A DNA stretch of 64,000 nt, from contig NZ_CP042430.1 in the NCBI RefSeq assembly GCF_007970665.1, forward strand, positions 1 to 64,000. Direction: 5' to 3'. The position numbers and the translations under genes were made by a program. Below the pieces are notes generated by a model, which did not search any database, was not told the origin of the DNA, and worked only from the letters and a program-made list of their open reading frames with translations. This document shows, in pieces, positions 1 through 9,325 of the stretch (position 1 is the stretch's first letter; every line of letters begins with the position of its first letter). This DNA is from Baekduia soli. GTDB taxonomy: Bacteria; Actinomycetota; Thermoleophilia; Solirubrobacterales; Solirubrobacteraceae.

Positions 1-50
1 CGGCTGCGACCGCCGATGGCTTCTACGCCCCGTCGACCGACGCCACGTAG
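1..50 (+). CDS. 3' end of an unidentified gene (cut by window edge)
   Basis: The first 50 bases read open in one frame, ending in the peptide FYAPSTDAT and a TAG stop at 48-50. Codon use is GC-rich as in the neighbours. Only about 15 residues are visible, so the product cannot be named, and the frame may be chance. Confidence 0.25.
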   Translation, partial: AATADGFYAPSTDAT

Positions 51-124
51 GAGACCCCGGATGGAGCCCGACCCGACCACGACCGACCCGACCGCGAGCG
101 TGACGGCGCGGGACGCCGGGGCTG

Positions 125-517
125 ATGGCGCGCCTCGACGCACGCGAGCTGGCGGCGGTGTTCGCCGGGGGCGCGGTGGGGGCCGTGGCCCGCGGCGAGC
201 TCGCCGAGGCCCTGGGCCACGGCGGCGGCTGGCCGTGGGCCACGTTCCTGGTCAACGTCGCCGGCGCGTTCGTCCTCGGCTACGCGACGACGCGCCTGCA
301 GGAGCGCCTTCCCCTGTCGAGCTACCGGCGCCCGCTCGTGGGCACCGGCTTCTGCGGCGGGCTGACGACGTTCTCGACGATGCAGCTCGAGCTGCTGCGG
401 ATGCTCGACGACGGCCGGCTCGGGCTCGCCGGGGCTACGCGGCGCCGGCCTCGTGGCGGGGTTCGCCGCCGTCCTGGTGCCACGAACCTCGTGCGCCGGG
501 TGGGGTGGGCACGGTGA
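125..517 (+). CDS. crcB: CrcB/FluC fluoride channel, first copy (frame broken near C-terminus)
   Basis: A small membrane protein of the CrcB/FluC family, which exports fluoride as an antiparallel dimer. The N-terminal 100 residues fit well: an early [11 protein letters not shown] stretch, [14 protein letters not shown] (the family's conserved Asn in a membrane helix) and [15 protein letters not shown] (the GxxGGxTTFSTF-type signature). After residue 100 the frame turns Arg-rich ([13 protein letters not shown]), while the expected hydrophobic last helix ([10 protein letters not shown]) lies in another frame. The original frame returns at [12 protein letters not shown]. Adding three single G/C bases between about 435 and 480 would restore one protein, so these look like missing bases in G/C runs. 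It overlaps the next crcB gene by 4 bases. Confidence 0.85.
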   Translation: MARLDARELAAVFAGGAVGAVARGELAEALGHGGGWPWATFLVNVAGAFVLGYATTRLQERLPLSSYRRPLVGTGFCGGLTTFSTMQLELLRMLDDGRLGLAGATRRRPRGGVRRRPGATNLVRRVGWAR

Positions 518-875
518 GCGCGGCGGTGGGCCGGATCGCGCTGCTCGGCGGCCTCGGCGCGGTCGCGCGCCTCCTGCTCGACGGCGCGGTGTCGCGGCGC
601 CTCGCCGGGTCCTTCCCCCTCGGCACCCTCGCGGTCAACCTCACGGGCGCGGTCGCGCTCGGCGTGCTCGCCGGGGCGGGCGTCTCCGGCGACCGCTCCA
701 TGCTGTGGGGCGTCGGGCTCATCGGCGCCTTCACGACGTTCAGCACGTGGATGCTCGAGAGCCACCGCCTCGCCGAGGAGGGCCGGGGCCGCGTCGCGGC
801 GGCCAACGTGGCCGTCAGCCTCGTGGCGGGCGTCCTGGCCGTCCTGGCCGGCCGGTACCTGGGGCCGCGCTGTGA
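514..875 (+). CDS. crcB: CrcB/FluC fluoride channel, second copy
   Basis: Second CrcB-family subunit. It starts at a GTG inside the stop of the first copy, so the two are translationally coupled. Visible features are [20 protein letters not shown] (Asn-containing helix) and [16 protein letters not shown] (family signature). Paired crcB genes usually encode a heterodimer with the two subunits in opposite orientation; that is family knowledge. The natural end reads GRYLGAAL followed by the TGA at 873-875. It is reached only if one G is added to the run near 861-865; as given, the frame runs on into the next gene. Confidence 0.85.
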
Positions 876-1948
876 GCGACGACGCCCTCAAGCTGACGGT
901 CCACTTCGGCGAGCGCGCGCGGGGCCGGCCGGGCGTTCCTGGCCGATGCGCTCGTCGACGTCTACGCCCGCCACGGGCTGCGGGCGAGCGTCGTGCTGCG
1001 GGCCATGGAGGGCTTCGGGGCCGCGCAGCGCGTGCGGACCGACCGGCTGCTGAGCCTCTCCGAGGACCTCCCGCTCGTCGCGGTCGCCGTCGACGAGCGC
1101 CCGCGGATCGAGGCCGCGCTGGCCGACGTCCGCGCGCTGCCCGGCTTCACCGGCCTGGTCACGCTCGAACGCGCACGAGTGCTCACGATGGACGGGGCGC
1201 GTCGCCGGCCGCCGGCGAGGCCGCGAAGCTCACGGTGTACGTCGGGCGGGGGAGCGCGCGGGCCGCCGGGCGGCGGCGCCCGCGGTCGTCGACCTGCTGC
1301 GCCGCCACGGCGTGGACGGCGCGACCGTCCTGCTCGGCGTCGACGGCACCGTCCGCGGGCAGCGGCGGCGCGCGCGGTGCTGCACCGCAATGCGGCGGTC
1401 CCGATGATGATCGTCGCCGTCGGCGACGGCCCGCCGATCGCGGCCGCGCTGGGCGAGCTGGCCGGCGTGCTCGCCGAGCCCCTGGCGACGCTGGAGCGCG
1501 TGCGGATCGTCAAGCGCGACGGCCGCGTGGTCGGCCGACCGCACGCGGTCGCCGACACCGACCCGTACGGGCTGGGCGTCTGGCAGAAGCTGACGGTCAT
1601 CACCTCGGAGGCCGCGACCCACGAGGGCCGGCCGCTCCACCACGGCCTCCTGCGGGAGCTGCGCGCGGCCGGGGCGGCCGGGGCGACCACGCTGCGCGGC
1701 ATCTGGGGCTACCACGGCGACCACGCGCCGCACGGCGACGTGCTGCTGCAGCTTCGCCGCCGGGTCCCCGTCGTGCTCTCCGTCGTCGACGCGCCGTCGG
1801 CCACGGAGCGCTGGCTGGCGATCGTCGACGACGTCACGCACAGCACCGGCCTGGTGACGAGCGAGCTGGTGCCCGCCCTGCGCGCGACCGACGGCCGGCA
1901 CGGCCACGGCGGGCACGGCTGCCGCGCCCTCCGCGTACGGTCCCGTCC
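872..1948 (+). CDS. DUF190 family protein(s), three PII-like modules, frame broken
   Basis: DUF190 domains have a PII-like fold and often sit beside crcB. Three modules can be traced. Module 1 starts at the GTG at 872 (DDALKLTVHFGER), shifts frame near 930 and continues as LVDVYARHGLRASVVLRAME to TGLVTLERARVL. Module 2 starts AAKLTVYVGRGS near 1228 and continues after another shift as PMMIVAVGDGPPIAAALGE. Module 3 (WQKLTVITSEA, GIWGYHGDHAPHGD, PVVLSVVDAP) ends near 1900. No stop separates modules 1 and 2, so this may be one fused protein or two genes whose stop was lost to base errors. The GTG overlaps the crcB stop, suggesting one operon. Boundaries are approximate. Confidence 0.7.
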
Positions 1949-3388
1949 ATGGCCGGAGATACCGAGCCCCTCGTCGACGTCGCGGTGCGGCCACGCCGCC
2001 CTCGCGCTGGAGGCGGTGCTGGACGCCACGGACGCGCCCGGCTGCATGCGGCGGTCGCGCGCGCCGCGCCCGTGTTCGCCGGGCAAGCCGTCTGGTGCGT
2101 GAACTCCACGGCGCGGGGCGGCGGCGTCGCCGAGCTGCTCGCGGCGCTCATGCCGCTGGCGCGAGGCGCCGGCGTCGATGCGCGCTGGCTCGTAGTGCGG
2201 GGCGACGGCGCGTTCTTCGCCCTGACCAAGCGGCTGCACAACCACCTGCACGGCGCCGAGGGCGACGGCGGGGGCTGGGCCCGCCGAGCGCGACCGCTAC
2301 GCCGCGGCCCTGGCGCCCGCGGCCGAGGCGCTGGCCGGCCGCGTGCGGCCCGGCGACGTCGTGCTGCTGCACGACCCGCAGACCGCCGGGCTGATCCCGG
2401 GCCTGGCCGCCCACGGGATCCCGGTCGTCTGGCGCGTGCACGTCGGCGCGACCGGCCCAACGCCGCCGTCCGCGCCGCCTGGGACTTCCTGGAGCCCTTC
2501 GTCCGGCACGCCGACGTGTGCGTGTTCTCGCGGCCCGCCTACGCCTGGGACACGATCCCCGAGGCGCGGCGGGCGGTCATCGCGCCGTCCATCGATCCGC
2601 TGAGCCCGAAGAACGCCGACCTCGACGATGCGACCGTCGCCGCGATCCTCGCCGCCGCGGGCCTCGCCGACGCCGGGGCGGCCGACCCGCCGCCGGCGTT
2701 CACGCGGGCCGACGGGACGCCCGGCGTCGTTCGCCGCCGCGCCGCGGTGGACCGCGCGCGCCCGCTGGGCCGCCGCGAGCCGTTCGTCCTGCAGGTGTCG
2801 CGCTGGGACGCGCTGAAGGACCCCGTCGGGGTCATCGAGGGCTTCGCGGCCCACGTCGCCCCGGCGTGCGACGCGCACCTGGTCTACGCCGGGCCGCCGG
2901 CCGACGGCGTCAGCGACGACCCCGAGGCCGGCGCCGTCCTCGAGCAGGCGCGCGCGTGCCGCGACCGGCTGCCGACCGAGGTCCGCGACCGCGTGCACCT
3001 CGCGCAGATCCCGATGGACGACCCGGAGGAGAACGCCGCCGTCATCAACGCCCTGCAGCGGCGGGCCGCGGTCGTCGTGCAGAAGAGCCTGGCCGAGGGC
3101 TTCGGGCTGACGGTCGCCGAGGCGATGTGGAAGGCCCGGCCCGTCGTGGCCAGCGCTCTCGGCGGCCTGCAGGACCAGATCGAGCACGGCCGCAGCGGGC
3201 TGCTGCTCGACGACCCGCGCGACGGCGCGGCGCTCGGGGCGGCGGTGCTCGAGCTGCTCGGCGACCCCGCCCGTGCGGCGGCGATGGGGCGTGCCGCACG
3301 CGAGCGGGTCCGCCACGAGTTCCTCAGCGACCGCTCGCTCGTGGACTACCTCGGGCTGCTCGGGCCGCTCGCCGGCGCCGGGGACTGA
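1949..3388 (+). CDS. GT4 glycosyltransferase, trehalose synthase TreT-like (several frame breaks)
   Basis: A two-domain GT4 glycosyltransferase resembling TreT, which makes or cleaves trehalose from NDP-glucose and glucose. The N-terminal part has WCVNSTARGGGVAELL (acceptor/nucleotide-sugar loop); the middle has VVWRVHVGA and AAVRAAWDFLEPFV; PSIDPLSPKNADLDD follows. The C-terminal Rossmann domain has VLQVSRWDALKDPVGVIEG and QKSLAEGFGLTVAEAMW (the catalytic E-x7-E-type region). The reading frame must change near 1985-2060 (twice), near 2285 and near 2450 to keep the protein whole, always in G/C runs. The last 300 codons are clean. A TreS-like GH13 protein near 52-54 kb suggests a second trehalose enzyme in the genome. 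Confidence 0.8.
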   Translation: MAGDTEPLVDVAVRPRRPRAGGGAGRHGRARLHAAVARAAPVFAGQAVWCVNSTARGGGVAELLAALMPLARGAGVDARWLVVRGDGAFFALTKRLHNHLHGAEGDGGGWARRARPLRRGPGARGRGAGRPRAARRRRAAARPADRRADPGPGRPRDPGRLARARRRDRPNAAVRAAWDFLEPFVRHADVCVFSRPAYAWDTIPEARRAVIAPSIDPLSPKNADLDDATVAAILAAAGLADAGAADPPPAFTRADGTPGVVRRRAAVDRARPLGRREPFVLQVSRWDALKDPVGVIEGFAAHVAPACDAHLVYAGPPADGVSDDPEAGAVLEQARACRDRLPTEVRDRVHLAQIPMDDPEENAAVINALQRRAAVVVQKSLAEGFGLTVAEAMWKARPVVASALGGLQDQIEHGRSGLLLDDPRDGAALGAAVLELLGDPARAAAMGRAARERVRHEFLSDRSLVDYLGLLGPLAGAGD

Positions 3389-3393
3389 GCGCG

Positions 3394-4253
3394 GTGCTCG
3401 GCCCATCGGTCCTGCGGCTGGCCGACCCGGCGAGGGTGGACCGCGTCCTGGACGCGATCCTCGCCGACCGCCGGCGCGCGAGGCCCGCACACCCCCTGCC
3501 CGTCGTCGTGCGCCTGGATCCGCGCGGCGTGCCGGAGCCCGGCGCGCCCTCCCCGAAGGCGCTCGCGCGGGCGCGCGAGCTCATCGTCGTGGCGACCGGC
3601 GCCGACCGCGCCGAGGCCCTGCACGCCCTGCTGGCCGGGCCCGGCGGCGACGTCGCGACGGTCGTGCGCGCCCATCCGGAGGCGCTCGTGCTCTGCGACC
3701 GCGCCGCCGCTGCGCGCCTGGACCCGGAGGCCGGCGACGACGACGGCCGGGTGGTGGTCGTGCTCGGGCATCGCGAGCCCGGCGTCAGCGCCGAGCACCG
3801 CATCTCCTCCCACACGCGGGCGCGCCTGTACCGCGCGCAGGAGCTCTGCCTGCAGACGCCGGTGCGCGCGGCGATCCTCACGGGCTGGACGCACACCGAC
3901 GGGCTGTCGGAGGCCGAGCAGATGGCCCGCGAGTGGACGCTGCCCGCGTGCCGGTGCTGTTGGAGGTCGCGGGCCGCGACACGGCCGAGAACGCGTCGTG
4001 CTCCCTGGGCCTGGTGCTCGCGCTGGGCGGCGCGCGCCGCGTCACCGTCGTCACGTCGCGCTGGCACGTGCGCACGCCGCTGTTCTTCGCGCCCTATCGC
4101 GATCACGGACTGGCCGTCGACGTCGTCTGGGCGCGCCCGCTGCGCCACTGGGCGCACCTGCTGGCCCACGAGCTGCGGTCGCTGCCGCGGGTGCCGGCAC
4201 AGCGCCGCGCGGCGATGGCCGCGGTCGCGGAGGTGGCGGGCTCCGGCTCCTAG
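3394..4253 (+). CDS. DUF218 (YdcF/ElyC-like) protein with N-terminal NagB-like tail, one frameshift
   Basis: The C-terminal 150 residues are a DUF218 domain: RAAILTGWTHTDGLSEAEQM, then after a frame change near 3947 VPVLLEVAGRDTAENA and VTVVTSRWHVRTPLFF. DUF218 proteins act in envelope sugar or cofactor processes; the exact role is unknown. The first ~115 residues resemble the C-terminal end of NagB/6-phosphogluconolactonase proteins (ELIVVATGADRAEALHALL, VVRAHPEALVLCDRAAA) but lack that enzyme's active site. Start is a GTG six bases after the previous stop. One missing base near 3947 splits it into two frames. It converges on, and overlaps, the universal stress gene. Confidence 0.7.
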
Positions 4254-5145
4254 TGGGCGGCCGAGGCGGCCTGCGGCGGCGCGGCGGCGCCGGGTCGGCG
4301 CCGTCGGCCGGGCGCGGGACGACGAGCACGGGGCAGGCGGCGTGGTGGACGAGCCAGTCCGACGTGGATCCCAGCGCGACGCGGCGCGCCGTGCCCCAGC
4401 CGCGGGAGCCGACGACGAGGAGGTCGTGGCGGGAGGCGATCGCCTCGAGCTCGATGCGCGGCCGGCCGTTGAGGACCTTGCCCGCCGTGGCGCCCGGCAG
4501 GCGCGCGAGCGTCTCCTCGAGCGTCTCCTCGGCCCATCGGCGGCGTTCGGGCAGGCCCTGGGAGACGTAGGCGGGCGCCCCCGGGGCGCCCGTGACCGGC
4601 ACCACGGGCGCCTCCCACACGACATAGACGGTGAGCGCCCCGCCGTGGGTCGCGACGAGGTCGCGCGCGGCGTCGACGGCCGCCTGCGACTCCGGCGTGC
4701 CGTCGCAGCCGACGGCGACCTGGCGCGGTGCGGCGCCGTCGAAGTCCTTGGGGGCGACGGCGACAGGGCACGGCGCGTCGTGCAGGACGACGCGGCCGAC
4801 GTCCCCGAGCACGATCCGCCCGACGGCGCCGTGGTGGGCCGATCCGACGACGATGAGGTCGGCCTCGCGCTCCTGGGCGACCTGCTGCAGCGCCCGCGCC
4901 GGTGAGGCGTCGGCCACCGTCACGAGCTCGGCGTCGGCGCCCAGGGCCACGCGCGCGGCCTCGAGCAGGCGCCGGGCCGCGTCGCGGTCGGCCTCGGGGT
5001 CGGGATGCCCCGCGGGCCAGGGATGGCGGTCGGGGCGGTGGGCGTGGACGAGCGTGAGCCGCTCGGGGGCAAGCGCCCGGGCGAGCGCGACCGCGTCGCG
5101 TCCTCCGCCGGAGCCGTCGACGCCCACGAGGCCGTGTCGGAACAT
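4250..5145 (-). CDS. Tandem universal stress protein (two UspA domains)
   Basis: Two UspA domains in one chain. Domain 1 starts MFRHGLVGVDGSGGGRDAVA and contains ADLIVVGSAHHGAVGRIVLG followed by CPVAVAPK, the usual ATP-binding G-x2-G-x9-G-S/T type loop (here ending VG rather than GS). Domain 2 starts RQVAVGCDGTPESQAAVDAA and contains HDLLVVGSRGWGTARRVALG, STSDWLVHHAACPVLVVPR. The start is the ATG at 5145. The frame as read runs on to 4051 through the convergent gene as Pro/Arg-rich sequence; a one-base shift near 4300 gives the natural-looking end AASAAH at 4250. Cytoplasmic stress protein, substrate unknown. Confidence 0.85.
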
Positions 5146-5499
5146 GACCGCGACGCTAGGGACGCAGGGCCGCCGGGCCATCCGGGGCGCGCCGCCGACG
5201 GGCTCCGTAGTCCACCGCCCGGGCCCGGAACGACGAGCGGCCGCCCCCACGGCGGCCGCCCATCAGCGCCGGCCCCTGGGCAGCGCAACCTGATTCCAAC
5301 GCGTCCCTTCGGGAAGCTCCGCGTTGTCGCCCCGGTGATCGGCGGTGGGGCGCGCCGGTTGAGCCCGTGGTGTCCGCGCGGATGCTCGATGCGTGCGCAC
5401 GCGCCTGGGCGCCGGGCACGGCGCGCGGAGGGCTCTCCGAGCGGAGGTCGAACGGCAAACCCATGATAGAGACGCGGCCCGATCGGGCACGGCCACGGC
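5146..5499. other. Intergenic region between divergent usp and yihY-type genes
   Basis: About 350 bases with no convincing gene. It lies between divergent genes, so promoters for both must be here. I see no strong palindrome or riboswitch-like structure. Frames across it are open only because of the base composition. Confidence 0.5.
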
Positions 5500-6513
5500 A
5501 TGGCGAGAGAGACCTCCGAACGGCGCTTCGTGCGCGACGACGACGCGCGAGCCGGGCGCGAGGCGGCCCCGGGGCCGGACGACGACCGCAGCCCCCACAG
5601 CCCGACCGACCTGCCCGCGCGCTCCTGGACGGGGGTGCTGAAGCGCACGGTCTCGGAGTTCAAGGACGACAACCTGACCGACTGGGCCGCGGCGCTGACC
5701 TACTACGGCGTGCTGGCGATCTTCCCCGCGCTCATCGCGCTCGTGTCGATCATCGGGCTCGTCGGGCCCTCGGCCACCCAACCCGTCCTGGACAACCTGG
5801 CGGCGCTGACGCCCGGGCCGGCCAACGACATCCTCTCGGGCGCGGTGAAGCAGATCGCCGGCAGCCGCGGCGGCGCGGGCATCGCGTTCGTGGCGGGCAT
5901 CGCCGCCGCGATCTGGAGCGCCTCGGGCTACGTCGGCGCGTTCGCCCGGGCCTCCAACGCGATCTACGAGGTGCCCGAGGGCCGGCCGTTCTGGAAGCTG
6001 CGCCCGATGCAGCTCATCGTGACCACGATCATGGTCCTGCTGCTGGCCGCCAGCGCCGTCGCCGTGGTGGTCACCGGTCCGGTGGCCGACCAGCTCGGCA
6101 GCGTCGTCGGCGCGGGCTCGGCGGCCGTGACGGCCTGGGACATCGCCAAGTGGCCGGCCATCGCGGCCGTCGTCAGCGTCATGTTCTCCATCCTGTACTA
6201 CGCCGCGCCCAACGTGAAGCAGCCCGCGTTCCGCTGGATCACCGTCGGCGGCATGCTCGCGCTCGTCGTCCTGCTGGCCGCCTCGGCCCTCTTCGCGATC
6301 TACGTGGCGAACTTCTCGTCCTACAACAAGACCTACGGCACGCTGGGCGGCGTGGTCGCCTTCCTGGTGTGGCTGTGGATCTCGAACATCGCCGTCCTCC
6401 TCGGGGCCGAGCTCAACGCCGAGCTCGAGCGCGGGCGCGAGCTCGAGGCCGGCCTGCCGGCCCAGGACGAGCTGCAGCTGCCGCTGCGCGACGACCGCAA
6501 GCTCAAGGACTGA
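5500..6513 (+). CDS. YihY/virulence factor BrkB family membrane protein
   Basis: An integral membrane protein of the YihY/BrkB family, formerly misassigned as RNase BN; its transport or envelope role is not settled. After a charged cytoplasmic N-terminus (residues 1-50) comes the family signature DWAAALTYYGVLAIFPALIA near residue 65. There are about six hydrophobic segments, including AGIAAAIWSASGYVGAFARA, QLIVTTIMVLLLAASAVAVV, FSILYYAAPNVKQPAFRWIT and VVAFLVWLWISNIAVLLGAE. The last is the conserved YxWxYxSxxLLxGAExN-type end. The tail is acidic and charged. 337 aa is typical. It ends overlapping the convergent glycerate kinase by 11 bases. Confidence 0.9.
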   Translation: MARETSERRFVRDDDARAGREAAPGPDDDRSPHSPTDLPARSWTGVLKRTVSEFKDDNLTDWAAALTYYGVLAIFPALIALVSIIGLVGPSATQPVLDNLAALTPGPANDILSGAVKQIAGSRGGAGIAFVAGIAAAIWSASGYVGAFARASNAIYEVPEGRPFWKLRPMQLIVTTIMVLLLAASAVAVVVTGPVADQLGSVVGAGSAAVTAWDIAKWPAIAAVVSVMFSILYYAAPNVKQPAFRWITVGGMLALVVLLAASALFAIYVANFSSYNKTYGTLGGVVAFLVWLWISNIAVLLGAELNAELERGRELEAGLPAQDELQLPLRDDRKLKD

Positions 6514-7515
6514 CGGCCGCCGCGGCGATCGCCTCACCCGCCGCCGTGATCGCCTCCAGGGTCGGCGCCTCGCGCACCGAGGCGGCGCCGAGGCGCCGGC
6601 GCTCGGGGCCGCGGAGGCCGTCGCGGCCGGCGACGACGTGCAACGGCACCCCCGCGGCGCGGGCGCGGGCGGCGATCTCCCCCACGATCTTGCCGCCCAG
6701 GCTCTGGCCGTCGACGGAGCCCTCCCCGGCCACCACGGCGGCCGCCGCGCGCAGGCGCGCGTCGAAGCCGACGGCGTCCAGGACCGCGGCCGCGCCCGGG
6801 CGCAGCTGCGCGCCGAAGGCCGCCCACAGCCCGCCCGACAGCCCGCCCGCGGCGCCGGTCATCGGCACGCCGCGCGGGTCGCGCTCCAGCTCGCGTGCCC
6901 GAGCGTCCAGGCGGCGCGTCAGCCGCCGCACCGCGTCCTCGTCGGCTCCCTTCTGGGGCCCGAAGACGCGGGCGGCGTCCTCGTAGGGCGTCGTGACGTC
7001 GCACAGCACGACGAGCTCGGCGTCGCCGAGGCCGCCGGCGGCCCGCAGCGCCCGCACCGCCCCAGGCCGCCGTCCGTCGTCGCGCTGCCGCCCACGGTGA
7101 CCAGCACGCGGCGGGCCCCGGCCGCCAACGCCGCGGCCAGCAGCTCGCCCGTGCCCGTCGTGGAGGCGGCCTCGGCGTCGCGGTCGGCCTCGGCCACGAG
7201 CGCGAGCCCGGACGCCTGTGCCGACTCGACGACCGCCGTGCGGCCGTCGGCCAGCAGGGCGTAGCGCGCCGTCACGGGGCGGCCGAGCGGGTCGTGGACG
7301 TCGGCGTGGGCGACGGTGCCGCCCAGCGCGGCCAGCAGCACGTCCATCGTGCCCTCGCCGCCGTCGGCCACCGGGCAGCGGTCGGGCCGCGCCCCGGCGG
7401 CCCGCACGCCCGCGGCCAGCGCCTCGGCCACCTCGCGCGCCGTGAACGTGCCCTTGAACGAGTCGGGCGCCAGCAGGATCGTCGGCGCGGCCGCCCCTAG
7501 GACCCGGTGCGCCAC
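6503..7515 (-). CDS. glxK: Glycerate kinase (GK-I family), one frameshift
   Basis: Phosphorylates glycerate to phosphoglycerate, linking glyoxylate or sugar-acid breakdown to glycolysis. N-terminal part: ILLAPDSFKGTFTAREVAEA, PVADGGEGTMDVLL, STTGTGELLAAAL and VTVGGSATTDGG, all family signatures. The frame changes near 7065. The rest reads ELVVLCDVTTPYEDAARVFG, GAAGGLSGGLWAAFGAQLRP and VAGEGSVDGQSLGGKIVGEI. A single missing base in a G/C run explains the break. The start is uncertain; the GTG at 7515 is the nearest in-frame start before the conserved ILLAPDSFKG. Confidence 0.85.
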
Positions 7516-7772
7516 GCGAGCGGGGTCGGATGGCCCACGAGGCGGCGGGTGGACCGGCGGCAGCCGGTGGTCGCACGGCACTCGCGCATCGGCACAGCTG
7601 ACCACATCGGGCGACGCCGTCGCAAGGGGCCTCCGCGCGACAGGACCACCGGGCGGCCCGTCTCCGCCCGGCCGGTCGGGACCCACGGGGCCGGCGGGCT
7701 GGCACGATCGCGGCCCGACCTCGGCGCCCTGCACGCGGACCCCGATGCGCGTGCTCGAGACGGAGGCCGGCC
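7516..7772. other. Short intergenic region
   Basis: About 257 bases between two leftward genes. Nothing gene-like or clearly structured is visible. It probably holds the glycerate kinase promoter and may hold the end of the upstream transcript. Confidence 0.4.
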
Positions 7773-8525
7773 TCAGAACACCCGCGCGGGCGCCTGGGGC
7801 ACCTGCGCCCAGGCCACGGGGTCGTGGCCGAAGACGAGCCGCGCACCACGGTCGCGGTGCCCGCGCAGCACGTCCACGGACCGCCGCTCCTGCTCGCGGT
7901 CCCAGGTCCATGGCGGGAAGCGCCCGGTGTCCAGCCAGTCGGCGAAGTAGCACGCGTCGCCGCACAGCAGCACGGACGGCCCGTCGCCGGGCGTCAGCAG
8001 CACGGACTGGTGGCCCGCCGAGTGGCCGGGCGTCGGGACGAGCAGGACCTGCCCGTCGCCGAAGAGGTCGTGGCCGCCGTCGAGCAGGTGCACCGTGCGG
8101 TCCTGGGCGTAGTCGGCGGGCACGTAGGCGTGGGTCGCGATCGCCTCGGGGTCGCGGCCGGCCTCCCACTCGCGGGCCTGGACGTAGAGCGGCACGCCGG
8201 GCGGCACGAGGCCGCAGCCGCCGGCGTGGTCGTAGTGCAGGTGGGTGAGCACGAGCGCGTGCAGGCCGGCGGGGTCGACCCCGAGCGCGGCGAGCCGGCC
8301 GCCGACGTCCTCGCCCGGGCCCAGCGCGAAGGAGAAGGCCTTGGCCAGGCCGCCGATGCGCGACGCCGGGTCGTGCCCCATCGCGGGGTGCAGGCCCGTG
8401 TCGACGAGCACGCGGCCCTGCGGGTGCTCGATGAGGAACACGGGCGTGGGAATCGTCAGCGGGTCGGCGTCGCGGCCGCGGAAGCGACCGGTCTGGCGGC
8501 CGCAGGACAGGGCGTGGAGGTGCAT
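7773..8525 (-). CDS. MBL-fold hydrolase, N-acyl homoserine lactonase-like
   Basis: Metallo-beta-lactamase fold hydrolase of the AttM/AiiA lactonase type. The zinc motif HLHYDH is at residues 95-100. Further ligands are His in PTPGHSAGHQS, Asp in LLCGDACYFAD and His in RLVFGHDPVAW near the C-terminus. The opening MHLHALSCGR and the segment VFLIEHPQGRVLVDTGLHP are typical of this subfamily. 250 aa is the usual length and there is no signal peptide, so it acts in the cytoplasm. Related proteins open acyl-homoserine lactones or other lactones; the substrate here is not shown. It is divergent from the enoyl-CoA hydratase gene 53 bases away. Confidence 0.85.
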   Translation of the reverse strand: MHLHALSCGRQTGRFRGRDADPLTIPTPVFLIEHPQGRVLVDTGLHPAMGHDPASRIGGLAKAFSFALGPGEDVGGRLAALGVDPAGLHALVLTHLHYDHAGGCGLVPPGVPLYVQAREWEAGRDPEAIATHAYVPADYAQDRTVHLLDGGHDLFGDGQVLLVPTPGHSAGHQSVLLTPGDGPSVLLCGDACYFADWLDTGRFPPWTWDREQERRSVDVLRGHRDRGARLVFGHDPVAWAQVPQAPARVF

Positions 8526-8578
8526 CGGGTGCCGGCCAACCCTACGCCCTGCGGGCGCACGGGCTAGGGTCCGCGGCC

Positions 8579-9325
8579 ATGTCGGATGACCTCACGCTCG
8601 AACGCCGCGACGGCATCGCCGTCCTCACGCTGTGCGCCCCCCAGCGGCGCAACGCGCTCACGCCCGCGATGGCGCGGGCCATGACGGAGGCCTGCGAGGA
8701 GATCGACGCCGACGCGTCGATCGGCGCCGTGGTCGTCGCCGGCGAGGGCCCCTACTTCTGCGCCGGCGGCGACCGCCCGACGCTGGCCGCGGCCGGCCGC
8801 GACCCCTCCGACCCGCAGGTCTACCGCGACATGGGCGCGATCTACGGCGCGTTCGCTCGCGTCGGCGCGCTGGAGCCGCCGACGATCGCCGCCATCCGCG
8901 GCGGCGCGGTCGGTGCGGGCCTGAACCTCGCGCTGGCCACCGACCTGCGCGTCGTCGCCGACGACGCCAAGCTGCTGTCGGGCTTCCTGCCCATCGGCCT
9001 GCACCCGGGCGGCGGGCACTCCGCCCTGCTGGCCCGCGGGGTCGGGCGCGAGACGGCCAACGCCATGCAGCTGTTCGGCGCGACGGTCGTGGGCGCGCAG
9101 GCCGTCGAGCTCGGACTCGCCTGGGCCGCGGTCCCGGCCGCCGACGTCGACGCCACGGCGCTGGCGCTGGCCGCCACCCCCGCCGCCGACCCCGAGCTCG
9201 CCCGCCGCACCGCGCGGTCGATGCGCACGGTCGCCGGGCCGCCGGCGCTCCCCTGGTCCGCCGCGCTCGAGCTCGAGCGCGCCTCGCAGATGTGGTCCAT
9301 GCGGCGCAAGGATCTCGCGGGCTAG
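8579..9325 (+). CDS. Enoyl-CoA hydratase/isomerase family protein
   Basis: Crotonase fold. GIAVLTLCAPQRRNALTPAMA opens the fold; PYFCAGGDRPTL is the first oxyanion-hole strand; ATIRGGAVGAGLNLALATDLRV-type sequence at about residues 103-124 is the second. AVELGLAWAAVP is the region where hydratases carry a catalytic acid. 248 aa is slightly short but complete. It may hydrate enoyl-CoA or act on another acyl-CoA; the substrate is not predictable. It stands alone on this strand. The start is the ATG at 8579. Confidence 0.88.
   Translation: MSDDLTLERRDGIAVLTLCAPQRRNALTPAMARAMTEACEEIDADASIGAVVVAGEGPYFCAGGDRPTLAAAGRDPSDPQVYRDMGAIYGAFARVGALEPPTIAAIRGGAVGAGLNLALATDLRVVADDAKLLSGFLPIGLHPGGGHSALLARGVGRETANAMQLFGATVVGAQAVELGLAWAAVPAADVDATALALAATPAADPELARRTARSMRTVAGPPALPWSAALELERASQMWSMRRKDLAG

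Noticed and set aside
872-3388. One 838-residue protein across the DUF190 and glycosyltransferase region
   Set aside because: It is two different families read through frame breaks. The glycosyltransferase has its own ATG at 1949 and the middle is Arg-rich shadow sequence.
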